Part shown: positions 54,032-61,530 of the stretch, piece by piece | Position numbering within the stretch: the first letter of the stretch is position 1 | Layout: each line of letters starts with the position of its first letter | Source: CAJBNH01 sp964447285 | Lineage (GTDB): Bacteria > Myxococcota_A > UBA9042 | Assembly (NCBI GenBank): GCA_964447285.1 | Contig: CAYURO010000010.1 | Span: forward strand, 75,433 to 139,432 | Reading direction: 5' to 3' | DNA: 64,000 nucleotides | Notes under the pieces: model-generated | Told to the model about the DNA's origin: nothing | Seen by the model: only the letters and a program-made list of their open reading frames with translations | The model's database searches: none | Position numbers and translations under genes: made by a program

Positions 54032-54538
54032 TTGAAGCTGATCGCCCTGCTGACCTTGATGGCCGCTGCACTTGCCGCGTGCGATTCCTCGACGGGCACC
54101 CTCGCCCCCGTCGTCCTTGCCGACACCGACCAGACGCTCGGTGACACGGCCATCGGCGACACGACCGGCGACACTGCCTCAGACGTCGCGAACACGGACG
54201 CCGCGGGCACCGATGCCACCATCGAAGCCGACGCGACCACGCCCGGAACGGACGCCACCGTCGAGACCGACACCACCGACACGACGCAAGAGCCCGTCTG
54301 CGGCTCGTGTCACACGATCCCGCCCTCCAACGGCCACCACCCGACCGTCTTCAAGAAGCACAAGTACTTGAAGTGCACCGCCTGCCACTTCGGCCTGGTC
54401 GACGCCAACGGGACGAAGAACCTGGCGCCCGACAAGCACCAGAACGGCACCAAGGACGTCAGCCTGGAGAAGGGTGGCACCTGGAACTCGGCCGCCCAGA
54501 GCTGCGACCCCGCCTGCCACGGCAAAGAGTATTGGTGA
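54032..54538 (+). CDS. Triheme c-type cytochrome lipoprotein
   Basis: 168 residues, TTG start 54032 with AAGGAG five bases upstream. The signal MKLIALLTLMAAALAAC gives lipid-anchored Cys17. An Asp/Thr-rich linker to residue ~88 follows. Haem-attachment motifs are CGSCH (90-94), CTACH (115-119) and a non-standard CDPACH (158-163, CX3CH). Extra His (102, 103, 110, 136) could be distal ligands. It is a small multihaem electron carrier on the outer face of the envelope. CcmE (41576, CxxxY type) and the ALA synthase just upstream belong to the same haem theme, though only hemA is adjacent. It could accept or donate electrons in respiration or to an external partner. Confidence 0.8.
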   Translation: MKLIALLTLMAAALAACDSSTGTLAPVVLADTDQTLGDTAIGDTTGDTASDVANTDAAGTDATIEADATTPGTDATVETDTTDTTQEPVCGSCHTIPPSNGHHPTVFKKHKYLKCTACHFGLVDANGTKNLAPDKHQNGTKDVSLEKGGTWNSAAQSCDPACHGKEYW

Positions 54539-54544
54539 CCCGGG

Positions 54545-56245
54545 TCAGGCGCTTGCGATGACACGCAGCTCGCGTCGCAACACCTTGCCCAGCGGATTTT
54601 TCGGCAGGGCGTCCACCAGCGTCACCACGCGCGGCACCTTGTAAGCCGCCAGCACCTCGCGGCAATGCGCGCGCAGCTCGTCCTGGGACGTCGCAGCTCC
54701 CTCCCTGACCACCACAAACGCCCGCACGGCCTCGCCCGTCCCAACGTCCGGTACGCCGATCACCGCCACCTCCGCGACGGACGGGTGGACGGCCAGACAA
54801 GCCTCGACCTCTACCGGATACACGTTGAAGCCGCTGACGAGGATCATGTCCTTCTTGCGGTCGACGATGCGCAGATAGCCAACCTCGTCCAGCGTCCCGA
54901 TGTCCCCCGTGTGCAGCCAGCCGTCGGCCAGCGTAGCCGCCGTCTCCTCCGGGCGCTGCCAATAGCCGCGCATCACCTGGGGCCCGCGAACCAAGACCTC
55001 TCCGGGTTCGCCGGTCTTCGCGTCGTGCCCGCCGTCTTCCACGATCCGCACGTCGGTCGAGGGCAGCGGCAGCCCGACCCCGCCCGCGCGGTCCAGCGTC
55101 CGCACAACACGGTCCCCTTTGCGCACCGCGGGGTTATAGGTGACGAGCGGGCTCGCCTCGCTGAGACCAAAGCCCTCGATGACCAGCGCACCCGTGGCCC
55201 GCTCGAAGGCTTCGCGTGTCGCATCCGGCACCGACGTCCCCCCCGCATAGACGGCACGCAAGGTCTTCGGTGGGTGGTCGGCGAACCACTTCTCTCCCAG
55301 CAGGCCGTTCAACAGCGTCGTCACCGCAATCGCAAAGGTGGGCGGGTACTTGTCGATGGCCGCGCGAAGGTTGCGGACCGGGCGAGGCAGCGGCACCAGC
55401 ACGCCGTGATAGCCCATGTGCAGCGGCAGCAGCATCCCGAGGGTGAATGCGAAGACGTGGTACAGCGGCAGGACGACCAGCTCTGTCTCGTGACCTGGAG
55501 TCAAGCATGGAGCGACGATCTCTTTTACCTGTGCAAGGTTGAATAGCAAATTGCGATGTGTCAGTTCAGCTCCCTTGGCCGTGCCCGTCGTTCCGCCGGT
55601 GTACTGCAGCAGCGCGACCGCGTCGGAGGTCACGTGCGGCAGCGGCACTCTGGACCGCGCGCCCTGTGCCAACACTTCGACAAACGGCAGGAATTTCGCG
55701 TGGGCCCTCGGCGGCGTCAGCGCCAGCTTGGCCTGAACAACCCACCGCTGCAGCAGCGGGAACAGGTCGGCCACCGACGCGGCGACAACCTTGCGCACCG
55801 CCGTCCCCTGAATGGCAGCGGCCAGTCGGTCGGCAAGCTGCTGCACAACGACGGCCACGACTGCCCCAGAGTCCTCGATCTGCAAGCGCATTTCGCGCTC
55901 GGTGTAGAGCGGATTCACGTTCACGATGATGGCGCCTGCCCGCAGCGTCCCCATCGCGGCGATCGGATACGCCAGGATGTTCGGCATCACGAGCGCCACA
56001 CGGTCGCCAGGTTGCACGCCCTGAACGACCAGCCAGCGCGCAAACGACGTGGCGTGGATGTCCAGGTCGGCAAACGACACGGCCCCCGAAAAGCCGTTGG
56101 GCAACACGGTGGTAAAGGCAGTCGCATGGCCGTGGGTCAGCGCGGAGCGGCTGGCCAGATCCGCCACGTTGTCCGCGAGCACAGGCTCGACCTCGTGTCG
56201 GATACCCACGGGATGATGGGAAAGCCAAGGGCGAGAGACATGCAT
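54545..56245 (-). CDS. fadD: Long-chain fatty acyl-CoA synthetase
   Basis: 566 residues. ANL-superfamily adenylating enzyme: AMP-binding P-loop LLQYTGGTTGTAKGAELTH, motif YGLSE equivalent GFGLSEASPLVTYN, TGDIGTLDEVGYLRIVDRKKD, and the catalytic Lys in PKNPLGKVLRRELR. The length equals E. coli FadD (561). It activates long-chain fatty acids to acyl-CoA for beta-oxidation or lipid synthesis. Its stop is six bases from the cytochrome gene on the opposite strand, and its start faces the MBL gene 227 bases away. Confidence 0.93.
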   Translation of the reverse strand: MHVSRPWLSHHPVGIRHEVEPVLADNVADLASRSALTHGHATAFTTVLPNGFSGAVSFADLDIHATSFARWLVVQGVQPGDRVALVMPNILAYPIAAMGTLRAGAIIVNVNPLYTEREMRLQIEDSGAVVAVVVQQLADRLAAAIQGTAVRKVVAASVADLFPLLQRWVVQAKLALTPPRAHAKFLPFVEVLAQGARSRVPLPHVTSDAVALLQYTGGTTGTAKGAELTHRNLLFNLAQVKEIVAPCLTPGHETELVVLPLYHVFAFTLGMLLPLHMGYHGVLVPLPRPVRNLRAAIDKYPPTFAIAVTTLLNGLLGEKWFADHPPKTLRAVYAGGTSVPDATREAFERATGALVIEGFGLSEASPLVTYNPAVRKGDRVVRTLDRAGGVGLPLPSTDVRIVEDGGHDAKTGEPGEVLVRGPQVMRGYWQRPEETAATLADGWLHTGDIGTLDEVGYLRIVDRKKDMILVSGFNVYPVEVEACLAVHPSVAEVAVIGVPDVGTGEAVRAFVVVREGAATSQDELRAHCREVLAAYKVPRVVTLVDALPKNPLGKVLRRELRVIASA

Positions 56246-56472
56246 GGGGGGCCTCGGGGGGGGACGAGTCCCAAGAAGCTTGGCTGCCCAACGTCACGAC
56301 GAGGTCATGGAGTGCAAGCTTGTGCGATCTCCGACACACCGTCATCGAGGGGTGGACAGACCGCGCGTTGCCGGGTATTGCCGGTCGAGTGGCCGCCGAA
56401 TTCGCCTGTTTGGCCTGGCACCGCAGCGGCGGAATAGACGATGTTGCGCATTACACTTCGCAAGGGAAGCCA

Positions 56473-57225
56473 ATGAAAAGTCTGTTCAAAGTCGTCGGCA
56501 TCATCTTGGCCGTCCTTGGACTGGCCGCCGCAGGCCTAGTGGCCTCGGTGCTGATCGGCCGCCCTGCGATTCCCGACGGCTTGCGGCTGGACGGTGTGCA
56601 GGTCGTGCAGGACGGCTACGTCGCAGCCTACCTGGTCGATCTGGCCACCGGCGGTGTCGCACTGGTCGACGCCGGCAGCTCCGCAGACGCGGGACCGATT
56701 CTGACGGCCCTGCAGGCGCGCGGACTGACCGCCAGCGACGTGCACGCGGTGCTGCTGACCCACGGTGACCCGGACCACATCGCGGGCGCCCTACAGTTCA
56801 CCCAAGCACCGGTGATGGTGCTGGCCGGCGACGCGGACTTGGTCGAAGGTCGCGCCTTGCGAGGGCCCATCGGCTCGCCCAAACCCACGGGCATCCGCAT
56901 TGGCCGAACGCTGAAGGACGGCGAGGTCGTGACGGTGGGCGGCACAACGTTTGAAATCTTTGCGATTCCGGGTCACTCGCAGGGCAGCGCGGCCATCCTT
57001 GCGCGCGGCACCTTGTTCTTGGGCGACAGCGCAGAGACCGACACCGACGGACGGCTGCACGGTTGTTCGTGGCTGTTCTGCAGCGCCCCCGACGAGAACC
57101 GGCGGTCACTGACTGCGCTGGCGGGCCGGCTGGCTGCGCACAACGGCGACGTTCGCAACCTGGCCTGCTCACACTCTGGGGTGTTGGTGCGCGGGGTGAC
57201 GCCGCTGACGGAGTTGGTGCGCTGA
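56473..57225 (+). CDS. Membrane-anchored metallo-beta-lactamase-fold hydrolase
   Basis: 250 residues from ATG 56473, with AAGGGAAG upstream. One N-terminal membrane helix (about 5-27), then an MBL domain. The metal motif is LLTHGDPDHIAGA: His-x-Asp-x-Asp-His in place of the canonical HxHxDH, plus IPGHSQGSAAIL, FLGDSAE and CSHSGVL. The Asp substitution for the second His is found in some glyoxalase-II-like subfamilies and should change metal site 1. It is exported or inner-membrane anchored. Substrate unknown. It is convergent with the zinc permease gene (16 bases). Confidence 0.82.
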   Translation: MKSLFKVVGIILAVLGLAAAGLVASVLIGRPAIPDGLRLDGVQVVQDGYVAAYLVDLATGGVALVDAGSSADAGPILTALQARGLTASDVHAVLLTHGDPDHIAGALQFTQAPVMVLAGDADLVEGRALRGPIGSPKPTGIRIGRTLKDGEVVTVGGTTFEIFAIPGHSQGSAAILARGTLFLGDSAETDTDGRLHGCSWLFCSAPDENRRSLTALAGRLAAHNGDVRNLACSHSGVLVRGVTPLTELVR

Positions 57226-57241
57226 CCGCATCCGCTGACAG

Positions 57242-58114
57242 CTAGCCGACTTCTGCTGCCCGACCACCGCGCCGCAGCACGCGCGCCAACACGTTCGTCA
57301 GCCCCAGCCAGACCATACCGACCGCCACCATCGTCGCACCGGTGGGCAGGTCGAAGCGAAACGACAGGTAGTAGCCAAGTCCTGCCGACAGCCCACCCAG
57401 CCCCGCGGCCATCGCCACGCTGGTCCGCATGCCCAGTCGCAGCGATAGCACCGCAAGCGCGGGCAGCAGGGTCAGACCAAACGCCGGCAACGCCCCCAGC
57501 ACCCGCGTCGCCGCCGAGATCATCAGCGCGAACGTGGCGTACAGCAGCACCTCGTGCCGATAGACATGGAAGCCCGCCGCCGCCGCCGACACGGGATCGA
57601 ACGAGACGTACAGGAACCGCCGATACCAAAGGCCGTGCACGGCAGCCACGAACCCGAGTACGGCGACCGTCGTCCACATCTGCGAGCGCTCGACCAACAC
57701 CGCGTTGCCAAACAGGATCCCCTGAACGTCGTGGATGTCGGCCCGCACCAGCGACCCCAAAAGCAACACCGCCGCGCCGCCGGCCACCCACGCCACGCCC
57801 GTCGCCCGCTCGCCGCCGCCTTGGGGACGCGCGAAGTAGAGGGCACTGGCGACTGCAAGCACCAGCGCGAGGACCGAAGGCTCACAGAGCGCGTGCATCA
57901 CACTCTCGCCGTCGCCCAGCAGGAACTCCTCGATCAGAAAGGCGATCACCACACCCACCGCAGCGACCTGCGAGACCGCCAACGGCACGTAGACCACCCG
58001 CTTCAGCGCGACCCACACGCCCAGACCGCCCAGGCCGATGCCCGCAGCGACCGAGGCGACCATGGCCTCGAGCCAGAATGCCCAGTTGTCCAGGAAGCTT
58101 GGCTCAGGCGGCAC
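57242..58114 (-). CDS. znuB: Zinc/manganese ABC permease, ZnuB type
   Basis: 290 residues, GTG start 58114 overlapping the ATPase stop by 11 bases. About eight membrane helices of the ABC-3 family (FDPVSAAAAGFHVYRHEVLLY, VLGALPAFGLTLLPALAVLSL). The C-terminal extension GRAAEVG is short. It forms the membrane channel with ZnuC and ZnuA. It is last in the transcript 61463->57242. The other likely metal is manganese or iron; the zinc call rests on the regulator and binding protein. Confidence 0.9.
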   Translation of the reverse strand: MPPEPSFLDNWAFWLEAMVASVAAGIGLGGLGVWVALKRVVYVPLAVSQVAAVGVVIAFLIEEFLLGDGESVMHALCEPSVLALVLAVASALYFARPQGGGERATGVAWVAGGAAVLLLGSLVRADIHDVQGILFGNAVLVERSQMWTTVAVLGFVAAVHGLWYRRFLYVSFDPVSAAAAGFHVYRHEVLLYATFALMISAATRVLGALPAFGLTLLPALAVLSLRLGMRTSVAMAAGLGGLSAGLGYYLSFRFDLPTGATMVAVGMVWLGLTNVLARVLRRGGRAAEVG

Positions 58115-58886
58115 GGGTCCCCCCCTTCACATGCACGTGCACACAGTCGTCGCCGTACTCGATCGACATCGGCCGGCCGTACACTTCGGTCAAGCGGGCC
58201 TCGTCGAACACGTCGGCCACCGGTCCAGCGGTGATTCGGCCGCGCTGCCGGTCGACCAGACAGACGTGGGTGGCGTGGTGCACGGTGGGACCGATGTCAT
58301 GGGCCACCATCAGGATCGTCAGGCCTTCGCGGTGCAGCTGGGCGATCAGCTCGACAAGCTCGCCTTCTCCCGCCAGGTCAACGTTGTCGGTCGGCTCGTC
58401 CAGGGCCAGCACCTCCGCCTCGGCCGCCAACGCGCGCGCCACCAGCACGCGCTGCTGCTGACCGCCAGAGAGGCTGTCGAACGGATGCTCCGCAAATTCA
58501 CGGGCTCCCGTGCGGTCCAAGGCCCGCAGCACCGCATCGCGGTCACCACTGCCCGGCCCACGTCCCAAGCCCCACAACGGCGTTCGCCCCAGCATCACCA
58601 CGTCCGCGGCGGTCAGCGGCAAGCCTCGCTGCAGGTTGTGGCGCTGCGGCACGTAACCGACGCGCAAGTTGGCGGGAGACCGGACCACGTGGCCTGAAAC
58701 GGGCTTCAGTGCGCCGATCAGGGTGCGGACCAGCGTGGTCTTGCCACCGCCGTTGGGGCCGATGATCGCCCAGAACTCGCCGCCGCAGACGGTCAGATCG
58801 AAAGGCTGGGCCAGCGCGCTTTGATAGCCGATGACCGCCTGACGGGCCTGAACGAGCGGACGGGAAGTGACAATGTCGGACGTCAT
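58104..58886 (-). CDS. znuC: Zinc/manganese ABC ATPase, ZnuC type
   Basis: 260 residues, with GGAG nine bases before ATG 58886. Walker A GPNGGGKTT (about 43-51), Q-loop VGYVPQRHNL, signature LSGGQQQRV, Walker B VLALDEPTDNVD, H-loop MVAHDIG. The C-terminus is HVHVKGG, metal-friendly but short. It powers import with the overlapping permease gene and the binding protein 27 bases upstream. Confidence 0.93.
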   Translation of the reverse strand: MTSDIVTSRPLVQARQAVIGYQSALAQPFDLTVCGGEFWAIIGPNGGGKTTLVRTLIGALKPVSGHVVRSPANLRVGYVPQRHNLQRGLPLTAADVVMLGRTPLWGLGRGPGSGDRDAVLRALDRTGAREFAEHPFDSLSGGQQQRVLVARALAAEAEVLALDEPTDNVDLAGEGELVELIAQLHREGLTILMVAHDIGPTVHHATHVCLVDRQRGRITAGPVADVFDEARLTEVYGRPMSIEYGDDCVHVHVKGGTRAA

Positions 58887-58913
58887 GGTCTGGGCTCCGT
58901 GGCGTTCTGGCGG

Positions 58914-59834
58914 CTAAGGCGCCGTGACGAGATCGACCATCTTGTCGAATTTCTTCCAGATCGTCTCTGTCCCCGGCAGTGCACCGACCATCGAAGGCAG
59001 CACCAGCAGCTTGGCGCTGCTGCGTTGGGCGAACAGCTTGGACAGGCTCTGGGGCTGGTAGACCTCTTGCCACACCTGCTTCACGCCCAACGGTGCCACC
59101 TGCGCCAGCAGCTTGGCCACGTGCGCGGGCGATGGCGGGATGCCGGGCTTGGGCTCCAGGGCACCCACGCTGCGAATGCCCGCCCATCCTAGGAAGTACG
59201 CCCAGCTCTTGTGGTATTCGACCATCGCCATGCCCTTCAGCGGCGCCAGTCGCTGCTGCCAGACGGCGATCCTGGCGCGGTACTGGGCGTCGAAGCGCTG
59301 CCAGCCGGCGTCGTAAGCGGCCTTGCCGGCCGGATCCAGCTCGATGAGGCGGGCATGGAGCGCTTTGGCGACCCGGTACAGCTCTGCAGGCGAGGTGTAG
59401 TAGTGCGGATTGCCGCCGCCGTGCACGTCGCCCATCGCGCGGTCGGCTTGCGCCACAACGTCGCGCAGTTGCACGACTTGCGAAGCATCGAGGTAGCCGC
59501 GACTTCCCTGTTGGATCGAAGGGTTGCGTGCTTGCGTCAGCACCACCGGCAGCCAACCGGCCTCGAGCCCCAGACCGGCGACCACCAGCAGCTGCGCGTT
59601 GTGGGCCGACAGAATCATCGACGGTCGCGCGTCGGCAAAGTGCGGGTCCTGGCTTCCCCTGACCAGCGCCTCAACCTGCACGCGGGCGCCGCCGATCTCT
59701 TGCACCAGCGCGGCAAAGTCCGGCAGCGTCGTCACCACCTGCACGGCGGCCAGCACGGGTGACGCGGCCAGCAGCGTCAGGGTCACGGCCAGCCAGAACA
59801 GGCGGCGGGGATACACAAGGATTTGGGTCGACAT
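58914..59834 (-). CDS. znuA: Zinc-binding periplasmic protein, ZnuA-like
   Basis: 306 residues from ATG 59834, chosen because GGAG precedes it by six bases (an ATG four codons earlier has none). Signal peptide cleaved at about AAVQ. Cluster A-1 (metal) binding protein: SQDPHFADARPSM, GDVHGGGNPHYYTSP, MVEYHKSWAYFLGW provide His ligands; the C-terminal domain has VWQEVYQPQ (Glu/Asp ligand region). It lacks the long His-rich loop of some ZnuA proteins. It feeds zinc (or manganese) to ZnuBC. It lies 38 bases after the outer-membrane protein gene. Confidence 0.88.
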   Translation of the reverse strand: MSTQILVYPRRLFWLAVTLTLLAASPVLAAVQVVTTLPDFAALVQEIGGARVQVEALVRGSQDPHFADARPSMILSAHNAQLLVVAGLGLEAGWLPVVLTQARNPSIQQGSRGYLDASQVVQLRDVVAQADRAMGDVHGGGNPHYYTSPAELYRVAKALHARLIELDPAGKAAYDAGWQRFDAQYRARIAVWQQRLAPLKGMAMVEYHKSWAYFLGWAGIRSVGALEPKPGIPPSPAHVAKLLAQVAPLGVKQVWQEVYQPQSLSKLFAQRSSAKLLVLPSMVGALPGTETIWKKFDKMVDLVTAP

Positions 59835-59871
59835 TGAAAGCTCCATGGATTCAGGATGATGCCGTGGGGTC

Positions 59872-61116
59872 TCAGAAGGCGTGGGCACCGTGTTCGCCAG
59901 CGCTGACCTCCACCTGCACGAAGCTGGCGAAATACGGCCGGTCGCCCTCACCCTGCCCCCAATCCGTCTGCAGCCGCAGCTTGGAGAAGTGCGTCGGCAG
60001 CCAAGTCAACGCGACCGAGGTACGCCGCTGCCAGATCCCCAGCTCCGTTGCCGCCGGGGCAGGTCCCGACACGTGACCGACCAGGTCGCCCCGCAGGCTC
60101 GCCATCCACAAACGTCCAAGCCAGGCGTTCAGTTCCGCATAGCCGCCATGGTCCCGCACGTTGCCGCCCGGCGCCTGCGTGTCGCGGGCCAGATACTCTG
60201 CCGTCAGCGCCAGCGCCCACGCATCGTCACCGCTGGAGACCGGCCGCCACTTCAGGTACAGGTCCGCGCCCCACAAGGCCGCAGTGTCGTCGGGCTTCAG
60301 CGCACTCTGCCCCATCGACGCCGAGGTCCCGAGCGCCAGCGACCAGTCGTCCGACAGCGCGTGAAAGCTCGCCAAACGCCCCACGTAAACCAGATCCTCC
60401 AGACCGTCGAGCCGCCCGGACGCCGACGACTCGACGGTGCCGAAGGTCGCGCTGCGCAAACCGGTCGCCTCGTGCGGGTCGACCGCGTTGGCCGTCGCCA
60501 GCAGATAGAACGGCAGCGGCAGCAGCACGCTCAACTCCGCACCCGCGCCCGAGAAATGCTCCTGAGCCAGAAAGCGACTGTGGGCCAGCGAAGGGTTGGC
60601 AAAGCTCCACGCGTGCAGGTGCCGCGGATTCTCTCGGCCAAACGGGACGTTGAGGTATCCGGCACGCGCCTGCAGCCCGCCGGGAAGCGCCAGCGTGGTC
60701 AGCGCCGCCTCTTCGACCTCCATCTCGGTCAGCTGCACGGCCATGTCGAAGCGGAAGTAGGGGTCGACGTTGGCCGACGCGACAAGCTCCAAACCCTGCA
60801 TCCGCAAACCATTTTCGTCGATGGCGTGGCCGCCTTGACGCACGTGACGCTGTCGGCTGAAGGCACCGGCCGCCGAGTCGAGGATCAGGCTGAGGTCCGG
60901 ATTCATCTGCCGGCTGCCCACCCCCGTTGCCACGTCGCCCGGCGAAGCTGAGTCCCCAGGTGCTGCCACTTCAGCCGCAGCGGCCGCGGCGGCGGCCTCC
61001 AGCTCGGGGTCGACGGCGGTCGCGGCCGGCTCGCCTGAAACGACAGCGGGTTGCGCAACAGCAACCGACGCGGACCCCAAGACCACCCACGCCGCAAAGA
61101 CAAATTGCCGAATCAT
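59872..61116 (-). CDS. Outer-membrane beta-barrel porin linked to zinc uptake
   Basis: 414 residues from ATG 61116, with GGGAGGG eight bases upstream. Signal peptide MIRQFVFAAWVVLGSASVAVAQ. Then a short Ala/Glu linker, then ~330 residues of alternating beta-barrel pattern ending in phenylalanine (HGAHAF), the C-terminal aromatic typical of porins. It is similar in style to phosphate-selective (OprP) or zinc-regulated outer-membrane proteins that sit with znu genes in Myxococcota. It may carry metal or its chelate across the outer membrane, in place of a TonB receptor. No TonB box or plug domain is visible. The start overlaps the regulator gene by four bases. Confidence 0.75.
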   Translation of the reverse strand: MIRQFVFAAWVVLGSASVAVAQPAVVSGEPAATAVDPELEAAAAAAAAEVAAPGDSASPGDVATGVGSRQMNPDLSLILDSAAGAFSRQRHVRQGGHAIDENGLRMQGLELVASANVDPYFRFDMAVQLTEMEVEEAALTTLALPGGLQARAGYLNVPFGRENPRHLHAWSFANPSLAHSRFLAQEHFSGAGAELSVLLPLPFYLLATANAVDPHEATGLRSATFGTVESSASGRLDGLEDLVYVGRLASFHALSDDWSLALGTSASMGQSALKPDDTAALWGADLYLKWRPVSSGDDAWALALTAEYLARDTQAPGGNVRDHGGYAELNAWLGRLWMASLRGDLVGHVSGPAPAATELGIWQRRTSVALTWLPTHFSKLRLQTDWGQGEGDRPYFASFVQVEVSAGEHGAHAF

Positions 61117-61463
61117 GTCCGTACCCTCCCGCCGTCCTTCTCGTCGTGCGCGTGTTCGTTGTGCTCGTGGTCGCACACCGGGTGGCGGGCGCTGCAGTCG
61201 TGGCACTCGCGCAGGGGATGGTGCTGGACGAATTGCTCCCAGTGGCCGCGCTGTTCCAACGTCAGGACGCCGGTTCCCAGACAGAGGGGACATGCACTGT
61301 CCAAGGCCGCCAGCAGCGCGGTACGGATGAACAGCGAGCGATTCGGCACGGCGCGCAAGGCCTCAGCCAACGCCGGATCGGCCTTGAACGTGAAGAGCGT
61401 CATGCCGGCAGCGGGTTGGCTGTCCGCGGGGTCGTGGGTGTGTTCTCGGTCGGTGTCGTTCAT
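61113..61463 (-). CDS. Ribbon-helix-helix protein with zinc ribbon and His-rich ends (candidate zinc regulator)
   Basis: 116 residues, with GAGG six bases before ATG 61463. Residues ~21-54 form an RHH/CopG-like unit (MTLFTFKADPALAEAL, SLFIRTALLAAL). A zinc-ribbon pair C58-x2-C61 ... C87-x2-C90 with nearby His88, His94, Cys97 follows. Both ends are His-rich (REHTHDP; HEHNEHAHDE). It is first in an operon with the porin and ZnuA/C/B genes, and a palindrome lies just upstream of it. It is a metal-sensing repressor candidate that would act instead of Zur. DNA binding is inferred from fold and position; a metallochaperone role is the alternative. Confidence 0.72.
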   Translation of the reverse strand: MNDTDREHTHDPADSQPAAGMTLFTFKADPALAEALRAVPNRSLFIRTALLAALDSACPLCLGTGVLTLEQRGHWEQFVQHHPLRECHDCSARHPVCDHEHNEHAHDEKDGGRVRT

Positions 61464-61482
61464 GTCGCCTCGCCAGCCGGTA

Positions 61483-61493
61483 ATACCCGGTAT
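61483..61493 (-). promoter_or_regulatory. Palindromic operator candidate for zinc operon
   Basis: ATACC-G-GGTAT (minus-strand reading), a perfect 5-1-5 palindrome, 20 bases upstream of the RHH gene and just downstream of the -10 candidate. RHH proteins bind such short palindromes. A second near-half-site TACCGG follows within six bases. Confidence 0.5.
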
Positions 61494-61500
61494 GACTTGG

Positions 61501-61530
61501 AGGCTACTGAAGGCGGCAACGTGATGTCAA
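61501..61530 (-). promoter_or_regulatory. Promoter candidate for the zinc-uptake operon
   Basis: A perfect TTGACA (61530-61525, minus) overlaps the stop of the histidine kinase gene. TAGCCT (61506-61501, three of six to TATAAT) follows after 18 bases. The operator palindrome lies 7-18 bases further downstream, where a repressor would block start-site clearance. Confidence 0.5.
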
